Below, in pieces: positions 7,665 through 17,335 of a stretch of 64,000 bases of DNA (its first letter is position 1; the number at the start of each line of letters is the position of its first letter). Below the pieces are notes generated by a model. That model made no database searches and was not told where the DNA came from. It saw only the letters and a list, made by a program, of their open reading frames with translations. This DNA is from Sphingomonas yantingensis (GTDB taxonomy: Bacteria > Pseudomonadota > Alphaproteobacteria > Sphingomonadales > Sphingomonadaceae): positions 1-64,000 of the forward strand of contig NZ_JACIJJ010000005.1 of the NCBI RefSeq assembly GCF_014199325.1, written 5' to 3'. The position numbers and the translations under genes were made by a program.

Positions 7665-9134
7665 TTATTCGGCAGGCGCCATTTCGGGCGTGCGGGCCGG
7701 GCGCCACTGGCGCAGCGCCGGCCACAGGAACCACGCACCGCCGCCGAGAAGCGACAGGTCGAGCAGGTAGAGCGGCACGATCGCGCTTTCCATCATCGCC
7801 AGATGGATCGCCCCCGCCGCGACCGTCGACAGGCCGAGCGCGAGGCGCAGCGATCGCGCCCATGCCTCGGCGCGGGGGACGAGGATGCTCGCGGCGATCA
7901 GGAGGGCAAGGCCGATCCAGAACAGCGCCACCATCGGCGCCTGCGGCCCGGCCGCCGCGCGCGCGGCCAGCGCCACCATCAGGAGCAGCGGTGCGCCCCA
8001 CAAAGTCGCCGCCCACATCGCCTCCAGCCGGGGGCTGGCGCGCCCGCGCTGGCGGCGCTTGACCAGCCAGATCGACATGCCGGTGCCGCAGATCACCGTC
8101 ACGGCGGCGCCGAGCAGTACATAGACGAGGCGCACCGGCCACCCGCCGAACGACCCGAAATGCAGGTCGTAGGTGGAGGCGGCGAACTGCTGCCCGATCG
8201 GCCCGTCGCTCAGCCCCACCTTGTGCGTGGGCTGGCCGTTCGCGTCGAAGGCATAGGTTTCGCCATAGATCAGCCGGCGCGGATGCTTGGCGAGGATCGT
8301 CAGATATTGCCCGCGGGTGCCGGGTTCGTGAAGGATGACGTAGCTCGGCTCGACGCCCGGATGCGCGGCGGTCAGGTTCGCCATCGCGCGGTCGATGCGG
8401 GCGAGCGGCGCCTTGCCCTCGGCATGGGCAGGCTCGCCGCCGAAGATCGGGGCGTAGGCCTTTTCCACATCGCCGCCATACCACTGGTTCGCGACCGCCC
8501 AGAAGCCCACGCCCGCCAGCCCGATCATCGCGCCGGTGAGCGCCAGCGCCAGACCGAAGGGCAGCGTCCAGACGCCCAGCCGATTGTGCCAGTCGGCAAG
8601 CGCTAATTGCGTCTGCCCGCGTGCGCGCAGCCGGAACGCGTCGCGAAAGATGCGCGGATGCGCGAGCACGCCGCCCAGCGTCAGCGCGGTCATCATCACG
8701 CCGAGCGCGCCGACGATCGTCAGGCCGAGCGTGCCGGGAACGTGGAGGTAAACGTGGAGGTTGATGAGGAACTCGGTCCAGCCATGCGCCTCCTTGTCGG
8801 CGATGGCGCCGGTCCCGTCGACATAGACCGCCTGGTTGTCGGTGGTGACGACCGCGCGGGGGAGGGCGCCGTTGGGCAGGCGGATATAGAAATGCTCGGT
8901 CGGCTTCCTGCCCGCCTCGCTCGCCAGCACGTTGCGGGCGGCGGTCTGGAGCGCGGCCGGCGTCATCATGCTCGCTTCGGCGACGTTGGGCTGTTCCCAG
9001 CGCTGGATCTCCTCGCGCAGCACGACGATCGTGCCCGACAGGCAGATCAGATAGAGCAGCCCGCCCGCAAGCAGCCCGATCGCGGCATGGCCCGACAGCG
9101 CGCGGCGGACGAGATCGGCGGAGGGAAAGCGCAT
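7665..9134 (-). CDS. PepSY-associated TM domain membrane protein
   Basis: 489 residues with an N-terminal membrane helix (GLLAGGLLYLICLSGTIVVL), a periplasmic region, then further helices near residues 140, 200, 340 and three in the C-terminal third. The architecture matches PepSY-TM (PiuB-like) proteins, often iron-responsive and found beside TonB-dependent siderophore receptors, proposed to reduce or release iron from siderophores. His residues in the membrane parts (INLHVYLHVPGT, ADWHNRLG) could bind haem. It follows a small membrane protein gene by 10 bases, so the two form an operon. No receptor gene is adjacent here. Confidence 0.82.
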   Translation of the reverse strand: MRFPSADLVRRALSGHAAIGLLAGGLLYLICLSGTIVVLREEIQRWEQPNVAEASMMTPAALQTAARNVLASEAGRKPTEHFYIRLPNGALPRAVVTTDNQAVYVDGTGAIADKEAHGWTEFLINLHVYLHVPGTLGLTIVGALGVMMTALTLGGVLAHPRIFRDAFRLRARGQTQLALADWHNRLGVWTLPFGLALALTGAMIGLAGVGFWAVANQWYGGDVEKAYAPIFGGEPAHAEGKAPLARIDRAMANLTAAHPGVEPSYVILHEPGTRGQYLTILAKHPRRLIYGETYAFDANGQPTHKVGLSDGPIGQQFAASTYDLHFGSFGGWPVRLVYVLLGAAVTVICGTGMSIWLVKRRQRGRASPRLEAMWAATLWGAPLLLMVALAARAAAGPQAPMVALFWIGLALLIAASILVPRAEAWARSLRLALGLSTVAAGAIHLAMMESAIVPLYLLDLSLLGGGAWFLWPALRQWRPARTPEMAPAE

Positions 9135-9144
9135 CTGTTGATCC

Positions 9145-9714
9145 TCAGCCGAGCAGCCAGAAGGTCGCGCCGGAAACCGCGCCGATCGCAGCTAGCGGGC
9201 GCAGCATCGCCGCAGCGCGCGGCTGGAGCAGCAGGACGACCCCGAAAACGCTCCAGATCAGCGGGGTGACGAACAGCGCGGTCGTGATGGTGTCCGCCTC
9301 CACCGCCCCGGATGCACGCGCCCCTGCGGCAAGGGCGAGGCCGACGAGCAGCGATACCGCGCCGGCGAGCGGGACGGCGATCAGGAAGATCGCGATACGC
9401 CGACCCACGTCGCGCCAGTCGGCGGCGTGGAGGCGGACGCTCGGCTCGGTCTCGGCAATGCGGGCAGCGCGGGTCGGGGCGGTGGAGGCAATCGCCTCAC
9501 GCAGCAGAAAGCCGAAGGCGACGAGCGTGACGGGGAGGGTGCCCATCGCCAGCCCCCACGCGCCGTCGCGCACGACAAGAACTGCCAGCGCCGCCCCGAT
9601 CGCCGCCCACCCGGCCAGCGTGAGCCGGAGCTGCGCCGGCTCCCGCGCATCCCAGGCGAAACGAAGCGCGACCGTGCCCGCTGCGGCAAGGAGGAGCAGG
9701 GCAGTCATCAGCAT
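9145..9714 (-). CDS. Hypothetical multi-pass membrane protein
   Basis: About 189 residues from ATG at 9714; a TTG at 9771 would add 19 residues, and neither has a strong ribosome site. Four to six hydrophobic segments are seen (MLMTALLLLAAAGTVALRF, GWAAIGAALAVLVV, IAIFLIAVPLAGAVSLLVG, FVTPLIWSVFGVVLLLQ). No family is recognised with confidence. Its position immediately before the PepSY gene resembles iron-uptake accessory membrane proteins that precede PepSY proteins in other proteobacteria, so a shared role is possible. Confidence 0.7.
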   Translation of the reverse strand: MLMTALLLLAAAGTVALRFAWDAREPAQLRLTLAGWAAIGAALAVLVVRDGAWGLAMGTLPVTLVAFGFLLREAIASTAPTRAARIAETEPSVRLHAADWRDVGRRIAIFLIAVPLAGAVSLLVGLALAAGARASGAVEADTITTALFVTPLIWSVFGVVLLLQPRAAAMLRPLAAIGAVSGATFWLLG

Positions 9715-9801
9715 GAGGAACGGCGGCGGCTTGGCATGCCGTCTTATGACGCGCGACTCTTTTGAGAGCAAGTCGCAATAGCAGGATTTTGGGACGGGAG
9801 C

Positions 9802-12726
9802 CTATTCCGCCGCCACCGCCTCGCCCCCCCCGCGCGCCAGCAGCGGCGCGAGGTACCGCCCCGTATAGCTGCGCGGCTCCTTCGCCACCTCTTCGGGCGT
9901 GCCGACCGCGACGATCTCGCCGCCCTTGACGCCGCCTTCGGGGCCCAGGTCGATCAGCCAGTCGGCGGTCTTGATCACGTCGAGATTGTGCTCGATCACC
10001 ACCACGGTGTTGCCCTGGTCGACCAGCGCGTGGAGCACTTCAAGGAGCTTGCGCACGTCCTCGAAATGGAGGCCCGTGGTCGGCTCGTCGAGGATGTAGA
10101 GCGTCTGGCCGGTGGAGCGGCGCGCCAGTTCCTTGGCCAGTTTCACGCGCTGCGCCTCGCCGCCCGACAGCGTGGTCGCCTGCTGACCGACCTTTACGTA
10201 GCCGAGGCCCACTTCGGCGAGCATCGCCATCTTCTCGCGGATCGGGGGGACGGCCTTGAAGAACTCGACTGCGTCCTCGACGGTCATGTCGAGTACGTCG
10301 GCGATCGACTTGCCCTTGAACTTCACCTCCAGCGTCTCGCGGTTGTAGCGCGCGCCGTGACACACGTCGCAGGTGACGTAGACGTCGGGGAGGAAGTGCA
10401 TCTCGATCTTGAGCACGCCGTCGCCCTGGCACGCCTCGCACCGCCCGCCCTTCACGTTGAAGCTGAAGCGGCCGGGCTTGTAGCCGCGCGCCTGCGCCTC
10501 GGGCAGGCCGGCGAACCAGTCGCGGATCTGGGTAAAGGCGCCGGTATAGGTCGCCGGGTTCGACCGCGGTGTGCGGCCGATCGGCGACTGGTCGATGTCG
10601 ATCACCTTGTCGCAATGCTCAAGGCCGGTGATCTTGTCGTGCTTGCCCATCAACACGCGCGCGCCGTTCAGCGCGCGCGCGGCGGCGGCATAGAGCGTGT
10701 CGATCGTGAAGCTCGACTTGCCCGACCCCGACACGCCGGTGACGCAGGTGAAGGTGCCGAGCGGGATCGAGGCGGTGACGCCGGTCAGGTTGTTGGCGGT
10801 CGCGTTGTGGACGGTCAGCTTCTTCTTGTTGCCCTTGCGCCGCTTGGCCGGCACCGTGACTTCTCGCGTACCGTTGAGGTAATCGGCGGTGACGCTGCCC
10901 TTGGCCTTCAGAATCTGCTTTAGCGTCCCCTTGGCGACGATCTCGCCGCCATGCACGCCCGCGCCGGGCCCCATGTCGATGACGTAATCGGCAGTGCGGA
11001 TCGCATCCTCGTCATGCTCGACGACGAGCACGGTGTTGCCGAGGTCGCGCAGCCGCCGGAGAGTCGCGAGCAGCATGTCGTTGTCGCGCTGATGCAGGCC
11101 GATCGACGGTTCGTCGAGGACGTAGAGCACGCCCGACAATCCGCTGCCGATCTGCGACGCCAGCCGAATGCGCTGGCTCTCGCCGCCCGACAGCGTGCCC
11201 GACGTGCGGTTGAGGTTGAGGTAATCGAGGCCGACATTGTTGAGGAAGCCCAGCCGCTCGTCGATCTCCTTCAGGATCGCGCGGGCGATCTCGCGTTGCT
11301 GGTCGGTCAGCTTTTCGGGCAGCGCCTTGTACCATTCGAGCGCGTCGAGCACCGATAGCCGCGTGATCGCGCTGATGTCGGTGCCGGCGATCTTGACCGC
11401 CAGCGCCTCGGGCTTCAGCCGCGCGCCGCCGCAGGTCTCGCACGAATGCGCGGCCTGATACTTCGACAGTTCCTCGCGCGTCCACGCACTCTCGGTCTGG
11501 AGCATCCGGCGGTTGAGGTTGCCGATGACGCCCTCGAACGGCTTCTTCACGTCATAGGATTTGCGCCCGTCGATGAAGGTCAGCGTCACCGCCTTGCCCT
11601 TCGTCCCCGTCAGGATCACCGCCTGATGCTCGGGCGACAGATCCTTCCACGGCGTATCGAGGCTGAACCCGAACTCGCGTGCGAGGCTGCCGAGGACCTG
11701 CATGTAATAGGGGCTGGGCGGATTCGACTTGGCCCAGGGCACGACCGCGCCCTTCTTGATCGACAGGTCGTGGTTGGGGACGACGAGGTCGCGGTCGAAC
11801 TCCAGCCGCTCGCCAAGCCCGTCGCACGCCGGACAGGCGCCTTGGGGGGCGTTAAACGAGAACAGGCGCGGCTCGATCTCGGGGATGGTGAAGCCCGAAA
11901 CGGGACAGGCGAACTTCTCGCTGAACACGATCCGGTTGGGCGGGATGCCCGCGCCCTTCATCGCGCCGGCATCTGTCGCCTCGTTCTCACGCCCCGGCAC
12001 GACGCCGTCGGTCAGGTCGACATAGGCAAGGCCCTCGGCAAGCTTGAGCGCGGTCTCGAAACTCTCGGCAAGCCGCGTGGCGATGTCCTCGCGCACGACC
12101 AGCCGGTCGACCACCACCTCGATGTCGTGCTTGTACTTCTTGTCGAGGGTCGGCGCTTCCTCGATCAGATAGGTTTCGCCGTCGATGCGGACGCGCTGGA
12201 AGCCCGCCTTCTGCCACTCGGCCAGTTCCTTGCGATACTCGCCCTTGCGCCCGCGAACGACGGGGGCAAGCAACAGAAGCCGCGTCCCCTCCGGCAGCGC
12301 CAGCACGCGGTCGACCATCTGGCTGACCGTCTGCGCCGCGATGGGCAGGCCGGTGGCGGGCGAATAGGGGATGCCGACCCGCGCCCAGAGCAGACGCATG
12401 TAATCGTAGATTTCGGTGACGGTCGCGACGGTCGAGCGCGGATTGCGGCTGGTCGTCTTCTGCTCGATGCTGATCGCCGGCGAGAGGCCCTCGATATGGT
12501 CTACATCGGGCTTCTGCATCATCTCGAGGAACTGGCGCGCATAGGCGCTCAGCGACTCGACGTATCGCCGCTGCCCCTCGGCATAGATGGTGTCGAAGGC
12601 GAGGGACGACTTGCCGCTGCCCGACAGGCCGGTGATGACCGTCAGCGTGTCGCGCGGGATGTCGATATCGACGCCCTTGAGATTGTGCTCGCGCGCGCCG
12701 CGCACGGAAATGTGGGTCAGGGTCAT
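9802..12726 (-). CDS. uvrA: Excinuclease ABC subunit UvrA
   Basis: 974 residues, normal length. It has two ABC ATPase modules: Walker [16 protein letters not shown] near residue 31 and [16 protein letters not shown] in the second half. Two ABC signatures are visible ([17 protein letters not shown] and [17 protein letters not shown]), as are Walker B/D-loops ([15 protein letters not shown] and [15 protein letters not shown]). Zinc-finger cysteines occur in [17 protein letters not shown] and [17 protein letters not shown]. UvrA recognises distorted DNA and loads UvrB for nucleotide excision repair in the cytoplasm. Monocistronic as far as can be seen; no LexA box was identified in the short upstream gap. 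Confidence 0.98.
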   Translation of the reverse strand: MTLTHISVRGAREHNLKGVDIDIPRDTLTVITGLSGSGKSSLAFDTIYAEGQRRYVESLSAYARQFLEMMQKPDVDHIEGLSPAISIEQKTTSRNPRSTVATVTEIYDYMRLLWARVGIPYSPATGLPIAAQTVSQMVDRVLALPEGTRLLLLAPVVRGRKGEYRKELAEWQKAGFQRVRIDGETYLIEEAPTLDKKYKHDIEVVVDRLVVREDIATRLAESFETALKLAEGLAYVDLTDGVVPGRENEATDAGAMKGAGIPPNRIVFSEKFACPVSGFTIPEIEPRLFSFNAPQGACPACDGLGERLEFDRDLVVPNHDLSIKKGAVVPWAKSNPPSPYYMQVLGSLAREFGFSLDTPWKDLSPEHQAVILTGTKGKAVTLTFIDGRKSYDVKKPFEGVIGNLNRRMLQTESAWTREELSKYQAAHSCETCGGARLKPEALAVKIAGTDISAITRLSVLDALEWYKALPEKLTDQQREIARAILKEIDERLGFLNNVGLDYLNLNRTSGTLSGGESQRIRLASQIGSGLSGVLYVLDEPSIGLHQRDNDMLLATLRRLRDLGNTVLVVEHDEDAIRTADYVIDMGPGAGVHGGEIVAKGTLKQILKAKGSVTADYLNGTREVTVPAKRRKGNKKKLTVHNATANNLTGVTASIPLGTFTCVTGVSGSGKSSFTIDTLYAAAARALNGARVLMGKHDKITGLEHCDKVIDIDQSPIGRTPRSNPATYTGAFTQIRDWFAGLPEAQARGYKPGRFSFNVKGGRCEACQGDGVLKIEMHFLPDVYVTCDVCHGARYNRETLEVKFKGKSIADVLDMTVEDAVEFFKAVPPIREKMAMLAEVGLGYVKVGQQATTLSGGEAQRVKLAKELARRSTGQTLYILDEPTTGLHFEDVRKLLEVLHALVDQGNTVVVIEHNLDVIKTADWLIDLGPEGGVKGGEIVAVGTPEEVAKEPRSYTGRYLAPLLARGGGEAVAAE

Positions 12727-12791
12727 GCGATCCGTTCTAGCTTCGTTCCGGGGCGAGGGCCAGTGCGAGAGATAGGGGTGGACGGCCCCGG

Positions 12792-13124
12792 TTACGAGGG
12801 GTGCACGCCCCGCCAGACGAGCGACCGGCGGTTGAGGTCGGCTAGGTCAATGGTCCCGGCGACGGCCCCTTCGCCGAGCGCGACGGCGCGGGCGAGGGCG
12901 GCGGCATCGGCATGGGCATAGGCGGGGCGGCGGGAAACGAAGTCGTACCACACGCCGCCGAACGCATTGTCGAGCAGGATGCGCTGGAAACAGTGATCGG
13001 CGCGCACCGGCCAGCCTCGTTCGGCGGCGAGGGCGGGCAGGACGCGGCGCGTGAGGTCGAGCCAGCGCGCTTCGAGGGGAGTGCGGTCATCCACCTTGCC
13101 ACGAAAGTGCTCCGTTTCGGACAT
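12792..13124 (-). CDS. Conserved hypothetical protein of sphingomonads
   Basis: 110 residues from ATG at 13124 ([21 protein letters not shown]). A longer frame to 13175 exists but its first 17 codons look non-coding. The composition is alpha-rich, with [20 protein letters not shown] as its most distinctive segment. Homologues in this order are sometimes labelled GCN5-related acetyltransferase, but I see no acetyl-CoA binding motif, so that label is not supported here. It lies between uvrA and the methyltransferase remnant, transcribed in the same direction as uvrA with about 65 bases between. Confidence 0.72.
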   Translation of the reverse strand: MSETEHFRGKVDDRTPLEARWLDLTRRVLPALAAERGWPVRADHCFQRILLDNAFGGVWYDFVSRRPAYAHADAAALARAVALGEGAVAGTIDLADLNRRSLVWRGVHPS

Positions 13125-13329
13125 TGCTAGGTTCCTCGGAAACCTTGGCATTCTGTCGTGAGACGGCAGATCCAACCGATCAGGTGGAAGTTGAGGTCGT
13201 GCGGCTTTGGCGAACGTCCGAGGATGACCACACGTTCAACAGTAAGAGCCGAATCGGATGAAGTTCGATATATGTTCTCATTTTGAAGATGTAAAGTTCC
13301 GGCCTCTCTATCAAAAGCGGGGTAGGTCG

Positions 13330-15041
13330 ATGGTGTCGCTCAACCAGCTATTTTATGGCGACAATCTATCGATCTTGCGGGACTATGTCGCTGACGAGTC
13401 TGTCGATCTGGTTTATCTCGATCCCCCGTTCAATTCGAACGCTAACTACAACATCTTATTCAGGTCGCCGACTGGAGCCGCCGCCGACGGCCAGATCGAG
13501 GCGTTCGAGGATACTTGGCGTTATGGGACGGAAGCGGCCAACGCCTATCATGAGGTGATCCAAAGCGGTCGGTCGGATATCGCCGAACTGCTGCGATCGA
13601 TACAGGGCTTCCTCGGCCAGAACGACATGATGGCCTATCTGGCGATGATGGCGGTCCGCCTGATCGAGCTTCACCGCGTCCTCAAGCCGACGGGCAGCCT
13701 GTATCTCCACTGCGATCCCACGGCGAGCCACTATCTGAACCTCTTGCTGGACGGCCTGTTTGGCCCCCGAACTTTCGCTCGGAAATCAGTTGGCGGCGAT
13801 CGTTCGCGCACAACGACGCGCGCCAAGGCCGCGCTCAGTACGGCAATATCCGCGACACCATTCTGTTCCACACCAAGGGTAACGAATGGACGTGGAACTG
13901 GCAGTATACGGCCTACGATGACAGTTATGCCGACAGCGCCTACCGCCACATCGATCCCGAAGGTCGCCGCTATCGCCGGGGCGACCTGACCGCCGCCAAG
14001 CCGGGCGGCGATGTATCCTATGGATGGCCAGTCAAACGTCTGGTGGGCGGCGGGTGGGAAGCCGACATCGACGCAGAGTTCGAGACGCCGAAAGACGGCT
14101 GGGAGTATCGACAGGTACCACCCTACAAAGGACGCTTCTGGGCGTTTTCCCGCGCCAACATGACCCGCTTCGCCCGGGAAGGCCGGCTCGTCTACGCATC
14201 GTCAGGAATGCCCGAATACAAGCGCTACCTCGACGAACAGCTTGGCGTGCCGCTCCAGAACGATTGGGACGACCTGCCGCCAGTCTCCGGCCGGGAGCGA
14301 CTTGGCTATCCGACGCAAAAGCCGATCGCCCTCCTCGAACGCATCGTCGCGGCCTCATCCAATCCAGGCGATGTCGTGCTCGACCCGTTCTGCGGATGCG
14401 GCACAGCGGTCCATGCCGCACAAAAGCTGGGGCGGCACTGGGTTGGGATCGACATAACCTATCTGTCGATCGGCCTGATCCAGCGTCGGTTGATGAATGC
14501 GTTCCCGGACATCAACTTCAATATCATCGGCGAACCAAGCGGCCTCGACGACGCTCGCCATCTTGCCGCCGTCGAGCCTCATCAATTCCAATACTGGATC
14601 ACGCAGAAAATCGGGGGTCAGCCTTATCGCGGGGGGCGGAAGGGGGCCGATCGCGGAATCGACGGCTATATCTACTACACGTGGAATGCGGTTGGCGCCG
14701 GGAGAGCCGGCACCGCGGCGGCGATCATCTCCGTCAAGACCGGGCGGAATGTCGGGGTCGCCATGGTGCGCGATCTGTGCGGCGTCCTGGAACGCGAGAA
14801 AGCCGACATCGGCATTTTCGTCTCCGTCGCGGCGCCCTCGCGCGACATGGCGCGCGAGGCGGCCGCGGCGGGCATCTGGACCGATCCGATCACGAACGAA
14901 AGCTATCCGCGCATCCAAATCCTCACGCTCGATGATGTATTCGCCGGTCGGATCCCGAAACTGCCGCTGCTCGACCGTCAGGCGGGCTATCGCCGCGCCC
15001 CGCGCGAGGCGGTTTCGCGGCAACAACCAAGCCTGTTCTAG
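13330..15041 (+). pseudogene. DNA methyltransferase fused to Mrr-like nuclease domain, frameshifted
   Basis: Two overlapping frames (to 13989 and from about 13770) join into one protein of about 570 residues if one base is restored. Order: catalytic motif IV (LVYLDPPFNSN) near residue 35, a target-recognition region, then the AdoMet motif I (VVLDPFCGCGTAVHAA). This is the beta-class arrangement of N6-adenine or N4-cytosine methylases. From 14585 a C-terminal domain has GIDGYIYY, IISVKTG and VRDLCGVLEREKADIGIFV, as in Mrr-type restriction endonucleases. Adding one C to the C5 tract at 13764-13768 yields GPPNFRSEISW, matching the family NFR-x-EI pattern, so the break is there. Start at 13330 has GGTAGG upstream. 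It is isolated between core genes and probably acquired. It may be a real pseudogene or a sequencing indel. Confidence 0.82.
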
Positions 15042-15045
15042 GCGC

Positions 15046-16230
15046 TCAGATCAGCTCCACCGCCATCGCCGTCGCCTCGCCCCCGCCGATGCAGAGCGAG
15101 GCGAGGCCGCGCTTCTGGCCGTGGGTCTGGAGCGCCGAGAGAAGGGTCGCGAGGACCCGCGCGCCCGATGCGCCGATCGGATGGCCGAGCGCACAGGCGC
15201 CGCCATGGACATTGAGCACGTCGTGGCCGATCGACAGGTCGCGCATCGCGATCATCGCGACGACGGCGAACGCCTCGTTCACCTCGAACAGGTCGACGTC
15301 GCCGGTCTGCCAGCCGGCCTTTTCCAGCGCCTTCTGCATCGCGAAGACGGGCGCCGTCGTGAAGAGCGCCGGCGCGTGCGCATGCGCGGCGGTCGAGACG
15401 ACGCGCGCGACGGGGGTCAGCCCGAACTTCTCCGCGAGCGACGCGCGCGTCATCACCAGCGCCGCGGCCCCGTCGCTGATCGACGAGGCGTTGGCGGCGG
15501 TGATCGTCCCGTCCTTGGAAAAGGCGGGCTTGAGGGTCGGAATCTTGGCGACGTCGCCGCGCGCGGGCTGCTCGTCGAGGCGGACGGTATCCACGCCCTT
15601 GCGGGTCTTGATCTCCACCGGCACGATCTCGCGATCGAACGCGCCCGATTGCTGCGCCTTCTGCGCGCGCTCGAGGCTCTGGATCGCGAAAGCGTCCTGC
15701 GCGGCGCGGGTGAACTGGTACTCGGCGGCGGTCTCCTCGGCGAAGCTGCCCATCAGGCGGCCGGGCTCGTACGCGTCCTCCAGCCCGTCGAGATACATGT
15801 GGTCCTTGAGCACGTCGTGGCCGATCCGCGCGCCGCTACGATGGCGCAGCGACAGATAGGGGGCGTTGGTCATGCTCTCCATCCCGCCCGCGACGATCCA
15901 GTCGGCGCTGCCCGCCGCCAATGCCTCGGCCGCCATGATCGCAGCCTGCATCCCCGATCCGCACATCTTGTTGACCGTCGTTGCCTCGACATGTTGCGGC
16001 AGGCCGGCATCCAGCGCCGCCTGACGCGCGGGCGCCTGCCCGAGCCCGGCGGGCAGGACGCAGCCCATGTAGATGCGCTCGATTGCCTCGCCCTTCAGCC
16101 CCGCACGCTCGACAGCCGCGCCGACCGCCGCGGCGCCGAGCTGCGTTGCGGTTGCGCCGGTCAGGCAGCCCTGGAAGCTGCCCATCGGCGTGCGGGCATA
16201 GCTGGCGATGACGACGGGATCAGCGGACAT
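15046..16230 (-). CDS. Acetyl-CoA C-acetyltransferase (thiolase)
   Basis: 394 residues. Thiolase landmarks are complete: the acylated cysteine in TTVNKMCGSGMQAAI near residue 88, NEAF (EVNEAFAVVAM), the general-base histidine in GACALGHPIGASGARV and the C-terminal cysteine in LCIGGGEATAM. It condenses two acetyl-CoA or cleaves 3-ketoacyl-CoA, linking to polyhydroxybutyrate, ketone-body or degradation pathways. Biosynthetic and degradative thiolases are not separable by eye; the length and GMESMTNAPY fit acetoacetyl-CoA thiolases. Start at 16230 is supported by GGAGAG; the open frame to 16557 is a shadow of the convergent flank. No pathway partner adjoins it. Confidence 0.93.
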   Translation of the reverse strand: MSADPVVIASYARTPMGSFQGCLTGATATQLGAAAVGAAVERAGLKGEAIERIYMGCVLPAGLGQAPARQAALDAGLPQHVEATTVNKMCGSGMQAAIMAAEALAAGSADWIVAGGMESMTNAPYLSLRHRSGARIGHDVLKDHMYLDGLEDAYEPGRLMGSFAEETAAEYQFTRAAQDAFAIQSLERAQKAQQSGAFDREIVPVEIKTRKGVDTVRLDEQPARGDVAKIPTLKPAFSKDGTITAANASSISDGAAALVMTRASLAEKFGLTPVARVVSTAAHAHAPALFTTAPVFAMQKALEKAGWQTGDVDLFEVNEAFAVVAMIAMRDLSIGHDVLNVHGGACALGHPIGASGARVLATLLSALQTHGQKRGLASLCIGGGEATAMAVELI

Positions 16231-16326
16231 AGGGGCTCTCCGGGATTTGCTTTGCCCGCGATCTAGGGCCGAATGATCGCGATTGAAACCTTGGCGAGCG
16301 CGGGGCGGAACGGGTAGGGGCGGGAG

Positions 16327-17058
16327 ATGGTTCCGCCGCTCCTCTGGCCCGTGCTGCTCGGTGTATTGGGTGCGGTGTTCGGCAGCTTCATCGCGGTGAT
16401 CGCGATCCGCTGGCCGGCGGGGGGGCGCGCGAACGGGCGGTCGCGCTGCGACGCGTGCGGGGTCGAATTGCGAGCGCGGGAACTGGTGCCGCTGCTCAGC
16501 TTCCTGATCCAGCGCGGGCGTTGCCGGCATTGCGGGGCGCGGATCGGGCGCTCGCATGTCGTCATCGAGGCGCTCGGCCTCGCAATCGGGATCGTCGCCG
16601 GGGCGGTCGCGCCGGGGATCGAGGGTGTGGCGGGGGCGGTCCTCGGCTGGCTGCTGCTCGCGCTCGGCGCGATCGACTTTGCCGCCCTCTGGCTGCCGAA
16701 CCGGATGGTCGCGGCGCTCGCACTGGCGGGTCTGGCGAGCGGCGCGATCGGCCTGCCGCCGTCATGGACCGAGCGGCTGATCGGCGGGGCCGCGGGGTTC
16801 GGCGTGCTGTGGCTGGTCGCCGCGCTCTATCGCCGGGTGCGCGGGCGGATGGGGCTGGGCGGGGGCGACCCCAAGCTCTTTGGCGCGATCGGCCTGTGGC
16901 TCGGCTGGCGAGCGCTGCCCGGCGTGCTGCTGGCGGCGTGCGTCATCGGGCTCGCCTGGGCGGTCGCGACGCGGATGCGCGGCGATTCGCGATTGCCGCT
17001 CGGCACGCTGCTGGCGGCGGCGGCTTGGCTGTTCTGGGTGGGGGCGGCGCTGGCCTAG
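16327..17058 (+). CDS. Type IV prepilin peptidase (A24 family)
   Basis: 243 residues, seven to eight membrane helices. N-terminal GAVFGSFIAVIAIRWP and a four-cysteine loop (RCDACGVE, then RGRCRHCGARIG) match the PilD/GspO methyltransferase domain. The two catalytic aspartates are in GAIDFAALWLPN and GLGGGDPKLFGAIG (GxGDxKL). It cleaves leader peptides of type IV pilins or type II secretion pseudopilins at the inner membrane and may N-methylate them. No pilin or secretion genes adjoin it. ATG at 16327 follows GGGAG. Transcribed divergently from the thiolase gene. Confidence 0.92.
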   Translation: MVPPLLWPVLLGVLGAVFGSFIAVIAIRWPAGGRANGRSRCDACGVELRARELVPLLSFLIQRGRCRHCGARIGRSHVVIEALGLAIGIVAGAVAPGIEGVAGAVLGWLLLALGAIDFAALWLPNRMVAALALAGLASGAIGLPPSWTERLIGGAAGFGVLWLVAALYRRVRGRMGLGGGDPKLFGAIGLWLGWRALPGVLLAACVIGLAWAVATRMRGDSRLPLGTLLAAAAWLFWVGAALA

Positions 17059-17063
17059 CGCGC

Positions 17064-17111
17064 AAAAAAGCGGGCGCGATCCGGGTTTGCTGTCCGTTGG
17101 ATCGCGCCCGC
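17064..17111 (-). terminator. Minus-strand intrinsic terminator with no minus-strand gene upstream
   Basis: A perfect 13-bp inverted repeat: GCGGGCGCGATCC at 17070-17082 and GGATCGCGCCCGC at 17099-17111, with a 16-base loop. On the minus strand the second arm is followed by TTTTTT (17064-17069), a textbook intrinsic terminator. On the plus strand there is no T run. Yet the 224 bases further upstream on the minus strand hold no gene, only the leader region of the plus-strand M14 peptidase gene. It may terminate an unannotated small RNA starting within 17112-17335. Confidence 0.6.
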
Positions 17112-17335
17112 CACTTGGCCGCTATATCGCGAAAATCCGAACGGATCATTAACCGATACGCGGCTTTGCGCCCAACCGAGCGGATGAAAGGGAGCTAAAC
17201 CCGCTTGCTGGACGAACGGCAGTCTTCGCCGATTTTGTGCGACCCGCCATCCCCTTAATTGAGCAAGCCCGTCGAAAGATGGGACGCTTGCGGCGAGCCA
17301 TTTGCGCGGGCGGCCGGCGCGGCTATGCCCCTCGC

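Noticed and set aside
12792..13124. GCN5-type acetyltransferase
   Set aside because: No acetyl-CoA binding motif or length match; kept as hypothetical.
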